The notes beneath the pieces are model-generated. The model did no database searches and had not been told where the DNA came from. It saw nothing but the letters and a program-made list of their open reading frames with translations. Shown here piece by piece: positions 52,886 through 61,487 of a DNA stretch of 64,000 nt. The stretch is from Paenibacillus sp. FSL R10-2782 (GTDB taxonomy: Bacteria; Bacillota; Bacilli; Paenibacillales; Paenibacillaceae), in the NCBI RefSeq assembly GCF_038592985.1, contig NZ_CP151951.1, positions 4,083,001 through 4,147,000 on the forward strand, given 5' to 3'. The position numbers and the translations under genes were made by a program. Every line of letters starts with the position of its first letter. The stretch's first letter is position 1.

Positions 52886-53920
52886 TCAGAAATCAACGAT
52901 GGACGGGGAAGGCTGCTTAAAGCCGCTTTCCAATATTTCGATTGTCAGCAATATGTCCTCGTCCTTAACCAGCTTGGGTGTTCCGTGCACAATGGACTCG
53001 TACAACGAGTCATACAATTGTCCATAATCTCCTATTGGCGTAGGAAGTGTTTCCTCGATAGCTTCACTACTACCGGGCGTCACGTATTTAAGTTTGCCAT
53101 AGGAAGTGGGATTATCCAGTCCGAAACCTTCCGCATCCGGGGTCTTGCCGGCTTTCAGCCAGGTTTCCTGCTGATCGTCCCCCCATTTGACAAAGCTGCC
53201 TTTTGTCCCGTGAATGGTGAACTGCGGGTAAGGCAGGCACACCACCAGAGAAGTTTTTACAATCACTTTTTTGTCCGGGTAATATAATATAGTTTCATTG
53301 TAATCATCAGCGCCATGAGGAGTACGAATGGACTTGATGTCATACCCGACTTGCTCCGGTCTGCCAAATAAGGCGATGAGCCTGTCCAATGTATGAACAC
53401 CGAGTCCGTAGTACATTCCGTTGACAGGATTGCCGCCGGGCATACTGGCATCGGGACGGAAATAATCGTAATGGGATTCAATTTCGACGATGTCGCCCAG
53501 TTTTCCGGAATGGAGAGCTTCCTTGAACGCTAGATAATCGCTGTCAAACCTACGGTTTTGATAAGGCATAATGATGAGATTATGTTCCTTGGCGAGTTGG
53601 GTCAGTTCCCGCGCTTGCTCAAGGTTTTCACAAAAAGGCTTTTCCACCAGCACATGCTTGCCATGGGATAGAGCCAATTTTGCATATTCATAATGCGTAG
53701 AGGAAGGCGTACATACAACGACAAGTGATATTTCCGGGTCGCCCAGAACGTCCATAATTTGGTCCGAGAACTGAATGTCCGGGTAAGCCGTTTCCATGTC
53801 CTCCCTCACTTGGCGTGTGAACACTCTCGATACTTGAAAGGTGTCCCTGATCTGAACATAGGGCAGATGATATCTGGTTGTACTTTTGCCAAATCCTAAA
53901 TATGCAATTTGAATCGTCAT
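52886..53920 (-). CDS. Gfo/Idh/MocA-family oxidoreductase (first of pair)
   Basis: A 344-residue NAD(P)-dependent dehydrogenase. The Rossmann start is IQIAYLGFGKSTTRYHLPY; HVLVEKPFCENLEQA is the EKP block; MYYGLGVHTLDRLIALFG holds the conserved histidine region. It resembles the YvaA/scyllo-inositol dehydrogenase branch. ATG 53920 with GGGG upstream; 23 upstream codons are leader. First gene of the operon divergent from the second LacI gene. Confidence 0.88.
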   Translation of the reverse strand: MTIQIAYLGFGKSTTRYHLPYVQIRDTFQVSRVFTRQVREDMETAYPDIQFSDQIMDVLGDPEISLVVVCTPSSTHYEYAKLALSHGKHVLVEKPFCENLEQARELTQLAKEHNLIIMPYQNRRFDSDYLAFKEALHSGKLGDIVEIESHYDYFRPDASMPGGNPVNGMYYGLGVHTLDRLIALFGRPEQVGYDIKSIRTPHGADDYNETILYYPDKKVIVKTSLVVCLPYPQFTIHGTKGSFVKWGDDQQETWLKAGKTPDAEGFGLDNPTSYGKLKYVTPGSSEAIEETLPTPIGDYGQLYDSLYESIVHGTPKLVKDEDILLTIEILESGFKQPSPSIVDF

Positions 53921-54007
53921 TTCGCAAATCCCCTCGTTTCCTAAAGGCTTAGCTTTACGATATCGCAAGTATTGCCAGGATAATACCACAACATAAGGAA
54001 CGTTTTT

Positions 54008-54036
54008 TTGAAATGCATCGACAGATGCTATAAAAT
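54008..54036 (+). promoter_or_regulatory. Promoter of the second LacI-family gene
   Basis: TTGAAA (54008-54013), a 17-nt spacer and TAAAAT (54031-54036). The spacer contains the inverted repeat GCATC-GACA-GATGC (54015-54028). Confidence 0.75.
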
Positions 54037-54068
54037 AGACGTAATGCCCTCATAAGCATCCTAAACGT

Positions 54069-54082
54069 TGTAACGCGTTTCA
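54069..54082. promoter_or_regulatory. LacI-type operator before the second regulator gene
   Basis: TGTAACGCGTTTCA, a near-perfect palindrome with one mismatched pair, 33 nt after the -10 box and upstream of the ribosome binding site. The central CGCG fits LacI/GalR operators. Confidence 0.6.
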
Positions 54083-54116
54083 TGTCAAATATTTTTCATA
54101 TGTGAGGAGAAGCAGC

Positions 54117-55088
54117 ATGTCGAATCTTGATCAAATTGCCAAACTGGCGGGCTTTTCCAAAGCTACGGTATCCAGAGTGTTAAACAAGTCCCCCCATGTG
54201 AGCCAGGAGACGAGAAGCAAGATTTTAAAAATCATGCAGGAGCTGGATTACGTTCCCAATCGGAACGCCATTTCCTTATCCAAGGGTCAGACCCTTCAAA
54301 TTGGCATCATCACTTCAACCATTAATGAAATTGTTCTCGCATTTCTGAACAGCTTTGTAGAGGTGGCGGGCCAGTACGAATTTCAAACGATAATTTATAC
54401 TTCGGGAGAAGACAAGAAGAAAGAGCTTCAGGCCTTCGAAGATCTGAAAAGAAAAAGAGTTGATGCGCTGGTCATCATTTCCTGTGTAAATGATACCGAT
54501 TTATTAAGCACTTATTGCAAGTATGGCCCGATTGTGTCGTGGCAACGAATGGATCATACCGATATTCGCTCCGTCGCCATGGACCAGTACGAAGGATACA
54601 TGCTAGCGCTAAAACACTTGATACAAAAAGGCTATACTCGTATAGCCAATGCCTTTGGTCGCCCAAGCAGCATCAACACCCATAGCAGACAACGAGCCTA
54701 TGCGTATATCATGGAGCTGCATAATCTTCCTGTATTGCAGCATTGGAATCAATCTTCCATCTATAACATCCGTGACGGTGAGCAGGTGGTGCGCGATTTA
54801 TTACAGTATCGGGACGAATTCCCACAGGCTATTCTGTGCTCCAACGATTATGTGGCGGTTGGTATTCTCTGCGAAGCCCGCAGACAACTGCTGAGCGTGC
54901 CGGAAGATCTGGCAATCGTCGGGTTTGATAACACGGAGCTCTCGCATACGATGGGCATTACAACCGTTCAGAATCCAATTGAGGCTCAGGCGCAAAATGC
55001 CTTTTACATGCTTTCCCCTCAGCTCGTGGGTCGCCAAATGGAGCTGCAACCCCTGCAATACAGCCTCATTGAACGCACGACTACATAG
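54117..55088 (+). CDS. LacI-family transcriptional regulator (second)
   Basis: A 323-residue repressor. The HTH is at residues 3-25 (LDQIAKLAGFSKATVSRVLNK), and the sugar-binding domain has AILCSNDYVAVGILCEAR and EDLAIVGFDNTELSHTMGITTVQ. ATG 54117 with GAGGAG upstream; five codons above it are leader. Divergent from the dehydrogenase/6-phospho-beta-glucosidase operon, its likely target. A palindromic operator precedes its own gene. Confidence 0.9.
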   Translation: MSNLDQIAKLAGFSKATVSRVLNKSPHVSQETRSKILKIMQELDYVPNRNAISLSKGQTLQIGIITSTINEIVLAFLNSFVEVAGQYEFQTIIYTSGEDKKKELQAFEDLKRKRVDALVIISCVNDTDLLSTYCKYGPIVSWQRMDHTDIRSVAMDQYEGYMLALKHLIQKGYTRIANAFGRPSSINTHSRQRAYAYIMELHNLPVLQHWNQSSIYNIRDGEQVVRDLLQYRDEFPQAILCSNDYVAVGILCEARRQLLSVPEDLAIVGFDNTELSHTMGITTVQNPIEAQAQNAFYMLSPQLVGRQMELQPLQYSLIERTTT

Positions 55089-55163
55089 AGTAACGCTTAA
55101 CTGAGGGGCTAGGTGAAAGGACCTGTGTTTGTAATGTTTTTTGTCGAATAAGAATAAAATATG

Positions 55164-55191
55164 TTGAAATCGCTTTTTTTTGTGCTACAAT
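55164..55191 (+). promoter_or_regulatory. Promoter of licT-bglP
   Basis: TTGAAA (55164-55169), a 16-nt spacer and TACAAT (55186-55191). Confidence 0.78.
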
Positions 55192-55204
55192 AGCACTATA
55201 TAAA

Positions 55205-55291
55205 GGATTGTGACCGGTGATGCGGGCAATGCCTGAGTTCAATTGAGTGCTATTGCTAACAATAGTGTTGAATTGTGCTTAGGCATTTTTT
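55205..55291 (+). promoter_or_regulatory. RAT site and terminator before licT
   Basis: GGATTGTGACCGGTGATGCG (start of the 29-nt RAT, 55205-55233) matches the LicT/BglG ribonucleic antiterminator consensus. It overlaps the 5' arm of a long terminator stem that closes with GCCTGAG / CTTAGGC and a U-tail at 55286-55291. Binding of LicT would block termination, so licT is autoregulated. Confidence 0.9.
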
Positions 55292-55320
55292 ATTGGTAAA
55301 GGATGGGAGGGGGAACTTCA

Positions 55321-56169
55321 ATGATTATTGAGAAGGTGCTCAATAACAACGTCCTGTTGACTAAAAACGACAAAGGCAAAGAGGTCATCGTGATGGGGAG
55401 AGGCATTTCCTTCAAAAAGGTGGCTGGCGACCACGTCGATGATGATAAAATAGATAAAATCTTCATGTTAAATGAAAACGAGTTCACGGCCAAGCTTACC
55501 GAGCTGTTAAACGACATTCCCGTATCTCATCTGGAGGTCGTGAATGAAATTGTAACCCATGCAACGGAAGTGCTGGATACGGAATTAAGCGATAATATTT
55601 ATTTAACGCTGACTGATCATATTCATTTTGCGATACAGCGGCAAGAAAAGGGACTGGCGCTCCAAAACGCGATGCTGTATGAGATTAAGCGCTTTTACAA
55701 GAAAGAATTTGAGGTTGGGCTGAATGCTCTGCAAAAAATTGAAAATACGCTCGGAGTGAAGTTGGGCGAAGACGAAGCCGGCTTTATCGCATTGCATATG
55801 GTGAATGCTCGGATCGACGGTAACGAAATGAAGTCTACGCTGAAAATGACGGAAATCGTTCAACATATATTGAATATTATTACGTATCATTATGGTATTG
55901 TGCTGGACGAGTCCTCTTTTAGCTATTCGAGATTTTTGACGCATTTGCAATATTTTGCGATGCGGGTGATTCGTAAAGAAGTCATTCACAGCGGCGAAGA
56001 ATTTTTGTACAACCAGGTAAAGCAAACGTATACCGAAGCTTTCGCTTGTGCGCAAAAGATCAATGAATATCTGGAAAAAACCTACGATCAATATTTAAGC
56101 AAGGACGAATATGTATATCTGACCATTCATATTCATCGAGTGACCGAGCGAAATAATATTGCGGAATAA
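55321..56169 (+). CDS. licT: BglG/LicT-family transcription antiterminator
   Basis: An RNA-binding antiterminator of 282 residues. The CAT RNA-binding domain is at residues 1-55 (IIEKVLNNNVLL; EVIVMGRGISF). Two PTS regulation domains follow, PRD1 about 65-165 (LTDHIHFAI; FIALHMVNAR) and PRD2 about 170-277 (FSYSRFLTHLQYFAMRVI; LTIHIHRV), with the conserved histidines that are phosphorylated by HPr and EIIBgl. The ATG at 55321 has GAGGGGG upstream. It is flanked by RAT/terminator units on both sides. Confidence 0.94.
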   Translation: MIIEKVLNNNVLLTKNDKGKEVIVMGRGISFKKVAGDHVDDDKIDKIFMLNENEFTAKLTELLNDIPVSHLEVVNEIVTHATEVLDTELSDNIYLTLTDHIHFAIQRQEKGLALQNAMLYEIKRFYKKEFEVGLNALQKIENTLGVKLGEDEAGFIALHMVNARIDGNEMKSTLKMTEIVQHILNIITYHYGIVLDESSFSYSRFLTHLQYFAMRVIRKEVIHSGEEFLYNQVKQTYTEAFACAQKINEYLEKTYDQYLSKDEYVYLTIHIHRVTERNNIAE

Positions 56170-56230
56170 TATTGTCAAGTAACAAGTCAATCATAAATCT
56201 GGCTAAAAACTTCATACCTTCATCGTTCAT

Positions 56231-56329
56231 GGATTGTGACTGGTAAGGCAGGCAAAACCTAAACTGATGGCGAAATCCACGTTCTTCTTTAAGAGGACGT
56301 GTTGCTTTCGCTACGAGTTTAGGTTTTTC
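56231..56329 (+). promoter_or_regulatory. RAT site and terminator before bglP
   Basis: GGATTGTGACTGGTAAGGCA (start of the 29-nt RAT, 56231-56259) is close to the LicT consensus. It overlaps a terminator whose arms AAAACCTAAACT and AGTTTAGGTTTTT close at 56254-56329. A second antitermination point within the operon. Confidence 0.9.
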
Positions 56330-56419
56330 TTGTTTACAAGGTTAAAAAGATGCACGCCGGCGCATCTTAGCAACATGAAGTAAACAGAAAGTCCTATCCA
56401 TAACAAGAATAACCTATAA

Positions 56420-58288
<1,869 letters not shown>

Positions 58289-58322
58289 TCATGAATTAAC
58301 ACAGTAATATTGCCTCACGTAT

Positions 58323-58354
58323 AAAAGAAGCTTCCCTTGCGGGGAGCTTCTTTT
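58323..58354 (+). terminator. Terminator after bglP
   Basis: Stem AAAAGAAGCTTCCC / GGGGAGCTTCTTTT with a 4-nt loop, 35 nt after the stop. Confidence 0.9.
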
Positions 58355-58529
58355 GCGTTCCTCCACTGTATTTTATATTTTTCCTCAGCTAATAAATTCA
58401 CAAATATATCCTATTTATTGTTTATGTCATGATTCGTAGAAAAAAAGTAAAAATGAGACAATTATTACAGCGAAAAATGGAAATATCGTGTATGGTGTGT
58501 ATAAGATTGTTAAATAAAGGAGGATTTTC

Positions 58530-59045
58530 GTGAAAAAAGGATATATCGTCGGTTTAAGCGTAATTGCACTGCTCGTCATTGCTATCGCTATTTCGGCTGT
58601 GTTCAAGTTTCAGGATCTGGAGCAGGTTGTTCAGCAAAAAGACAAAGAGATTCAAGCGAGTAAAAGCAATTATCCCGAAATATACGATCATTTGAATGCG
58701 GTTACAGTTGATGGTTTTAAAAACCTGATCCAGCAGGATCAAAGTGTGTTTGTCTATGTTGGCAGACCCAGTTGCGGTGACTGCAATCGCTTTGAGCCTA
58801 ACTTTAATAAGATGATCGAGCAGTATGATCTGGGCTCCAAAATCACTTTTTTGAATGTTCACAAAATTCATAAGAACAAGCTAGAATGGAATAAATTCAA
58901 AGAGGAATACAACGTAAAGTACACCCCCACCATTGCGGAATTCAGGCATGGCAAGCTGGTGGATAAAGTGGAATGGACACCAGAAAGAGACCTCGGTACG
59001 GATGTGGTAAAAGAGTGGCTGATTTCCAAGAAACTGATTTTATAA
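58530..59045 (+). CDS. Membrane-anchored thioredoxin-like protein
   Basis: A 171-residue protein with one N-terminal transmembrane helix (residues 5-25) and a thioredoxin-fold domain facing outside. The redox motif is Cys82-Gly-Asp-Cys85 (PSCGDCNRF), and the cis-proline lies in KYTPTIAEF. The central region resembles bacteriocin-transport accessory (Bta) proteins and other extracytoplasmic thioredoxins. GTG start with GGAGG upstream. It is monocistronic between two terminators. The partner is unknown. Confidence 0.82.
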   Translation: MKKGYIVGLSVIALLVIAIAISAVFKFQDLEQVVQQKDKEIQASKSNYPEIYDHLNAVTVDGFKNLIQQDQSVFVYVGRPSCGDCNRFEPNFNKMIEQYDLGSKITFLNVHKIHKNKLEWNKFKEEYNVKYTPTIAEFRHGKLVDKVEWTPERDLGTDVVKEWLISKKLIL

Positions 59046-59086
59046 GCATCGTCCCTATACCGTGCCTTACGCAAGCTTCAATGCAG

Positions 59087-59127
59087 AAAAAGGTATTCAC
59101 GCGTTCACCGCATGGATACCTTTTTTT
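59087..59127 (+). terminator. Terminator after the thioredoxin-like gene
   Basis: Stem AAAAAGGTAT / ATACCTTTTT with a 19-nt loop and extra U, 42 nt after the stop. Confidence 0.8.
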
Positions 59128-59241
59128 AGAAATTTTTAGTTGATTTAAGGATTCAAGAAAAATTGGTTCCTGACGCTCCTTACTGCCTTATGATAGCATC
59201 GTCCATACTCAGCTGAGTCCTACCTGGTACGATGGCTAGTA

Positions 59242-60591
59242 TTAGATGGCGTCGGGAAATTCGTATCTGATAATATCGGTTTCTGATACAATATGCCCAA
59301 TTTGAGATTCGATGAACTCCAAATCCCCCTCGACAGCACCTATATAATGCTTCGTACCCGGCTCGACGACGATAACCTCACCGGGGTTGACCGTTTGCTT
59401 TATCCCATCGATGCAGACATTACCCACCCCAGACACAATAGTCCAAACCTCTTTACGGAACTGATGCTCATGATAGCTGATGAATCTTCCAGCAGAGATG
59501 ACTACCCGTTTGGTAACTGTTTGTAAGCCGCTGGTCGCTTGTTGGTGAGACAATACCGTTTGTTTCCCCCAAAAGCGCTCCTCAAAACGAGGGCCAATCT
59601 CAATTTCCGCCACCATATCCTTAATCCCTGTAGACGACTGTCGATCGGTGACCAGCACACCATCCGGTCCCGCAACGACGATGATGTCCGGGACATTCCA
59701 TATGCTAACCGGAATCTCCAGTTCATTGATAATATGCGAATCACGAGAAGCTTCCGAAATATAGCCCGGGCCGCTCAGCTCCGAACTCATTTCCCGCACT
59801 AGCGAATCCCATGTTCCTAAATCCCTCCACTCCCCATGATACGGAAGCACCGAAAGCTGACGGGTCTGTTCCACCACCGCAATATCGAAGCTTGTTTTGG
59901 GCAATTCTGCATAATTTGTCGAAAGAGATGCATAGTCCGATGATAGGCCCTTTTGCTCCAGCATGTCCAATAAAAAACCAAGCCTGAAAGCAAACACACC
60001 GCAATTCCATAGGGCTCCTTCCCGGATCAGCGCCTCCGAACGGATCAGATCCGGCTTTTCCACAAATGAGCTAACCCTGAGATAAGGCTGATTGGAGGAA
60101 GGAGATGACGAAGGAACAATATAGCCATATTTGTCAGAAGGCTCCGTTGGAACAGCTCCCATGAGTGCGATGTCACTCCCGGATTGCTCCAATATAGATG
60201 GAAGCCTGCGTAAATGCTCGAAAAACTCATCTCCCGCATATCCGTCCACTGGCATAACCCCTACAACTTCGTCGCGCGATGCACCTGCCCGGTCATGCAA
60301 GTAGGCGGCAGCCAAGGAAATAGCTGGAAATGTATCCCGTCGGGTAGGCTCCTCAATTACTACAGCATCCGCTCCAATTTGCCCACGGATCAGCTCAGCT
60401 TGAGTTCCACTCGTTGAAAAATAAGCCTCCCCTGCCAAATTTGCTTCAGTTAACTGCCGCCAAATCCGTTGCAGCATACTTTCAGGTCGTTCGTCATGAC
60501 GCAGAATCGAAAGAAACTGCTTGGGGCGACTCTCATTGGACAAAGGCCAGAGACGTTTACCAGAACCTCCAGATAATAAAATCATTCGCAT
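59242..60591 (-). CDS. Mannose-1-phosphate guanylyltransferase with cupin (type II isomerase) domain
   Basis: Makes GDP-mannose for polysaccharides. It has 449 residues. Residues 1-330 are the nucleotidyltransferase (LLSGGSGKRLWPLSNESRPKQFL; FVEKPD; WNCGVFAFR). Residues 340-449 form the cupin domain of type II phosphomannose isomerases (YHEHQFRKEVWTIVSG; VEPGTKHYI; DIIRYEF). It is thus probably bifunctional, ManC/AlgA type. The pyrophosphorylase loop reads GGSGKRLW where GGSGTRLW is usual. GAAGG precedes the ATG. No glycosyltransferase is adjacent in the window. Confidence 0.88.
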   Translation of the reverse strand: MRMILLSGGSGKRLWPLSNESRPKQFLSILRHDERPESMLQRIWRQLTEANLAGEAYFSTSGTQAELIRGQIGADAVVIEEPTRRDTFPAISLAAAYLHDRAGASRDEVVGVMPVDGYAGDEFFEHLRRLPSILEQSGSDIALMGAVPTEPSDKYGYIVPSSSPSSNQPYLRVSSFVEKPDLIRSEALIREGALWNCGVFAFRLGFLLDMLEQKGLSSDYASLSTNYAELPKTSFDIAVVEQTRQLSVLPYHGEWRDLGTWDSLVREMSSELSGPGYISEASRDSHIINELEIPVSIWNVPDIIVVAGPDGVLVTDRQSSTGIKDMVAEIEIGPRFEERFWGKQTVLSHQQATSGLQTVTKRVVISAGRFISYHEHQFRKEVWTIVSGVGNVCIDGIKQTVNPGEVIVVEPGTKHYIGAVEGDLEFIESQIGHIVSETDIIRYEFPDAI

Positions 60592-60746
60592 TTATGCAAC
60601 CTTCTTCCTCTTAATTAATAAGTTACATGCCACCTGGCACTGTTCGTTTTTCATAAATTTGCCGATTACATAAGTATGCATAAATCGAAATTTATACATG
60701 ATTGCATCATGTATTTGTATATTTGTTTGTACAGGAGCTGTCAGTT

Positions 60747-61442
60747 ATGTCCATTAAAATACTTATCATTGAAGATGAAAAAAGTTTGGCAGATATGATC
60801 GCCCTTCATCTTCAGGAAGAAGGTTATCTTACCGAACTTATTTACGATTCCAAGCAAGCAGTTTCGACACTTATACGTTTTAAGCCTGATATTATTGTGA
60901 CTGATCTTTTGTTTTCCGGTATGGTCGAATGCGCACTAATCGGCCAACTCCGTCAATATACGACGGTTCCTGTGCTGGTGATCTCCAACAATACCCTTCT
61001 GAATATAAGAATTAAAGCACTGGAAGACGGAGCGGATGATTTTTTATGCAAGCCATTCAACCTGAGAGAGCTAACCGCCCGTATCAAAGCCTTACTTCGC
61101 CGCTGTGGCCGCAGCATGCCTGCCGAGTCCCAAGCCATAACCAAAAAACTCAAAAAAGTGCGGGTCTGGGTGAATGATTACCGTCACAGCCTGTTGGTCG
61201 ATGACCGGGAGGTTGAAGTGACTCAAATCGAATTTTCCATTATAAAAGAGCTATCCTGCTATCCAGGCAAAGTCTTTACCCGCAGCGAGCTGATGGATCG
61301 GATTAAAGGCGGAGACGGTGCCTATCTCGATCGCACGATTGACGTACATATTTCCAGTCTCCGCAAAAAAATCGAACGCGATCCCAAAAATCCTCAGCAC
61401 ATCCGTACCGTTTGGGGCCGAGGGTACAAATACGAGATGTAG
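60747..61442 (+). CDS. OmpR-family response regulator (orphan in window)
   Basis: A 231-residue two-component regulator. The receiver domain is residues 1-118 with acidic residues Glu9/Asp10, phospho-acceptor Asp53 (IIVTDLLF), Ser80 and Lys102 (CKPF). The C-terminal winged helix is of OmpR/PhoB type (LDRTIDVHISSLRKKIERDP; VWGRGYKYEM). ATG 60747 with AGGAG upstream; 15 codons above it are leader. No histidine kinase is adjacent: the following gene is convergent. Confidence 0.92.
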   Translation: MSIKILIIEDEKSLADMIALHLQEEGYLTELIYDSKQAVSTLIRFKPDIIVTDLLFSGMVECALIGQLRQYTTVPVLVISNNTLLNIRIKALEDGADDFLCKPFNLRELTARIKALLRRCGRSMPAESQAITKKLKKVRVWVNDYRHSLLVDDREVEVTQIEFSIIKELSCYPGKVFTRSELMDRIKGGDGAYLDRTIDVHISSLRKKIERDPKNPQHIRTVWGRGYKYEM

Positions 61443-61487
61443 CCGTGCCCTCTAATGGCTACTGAATTGCATCATGGTAACTTCCTT

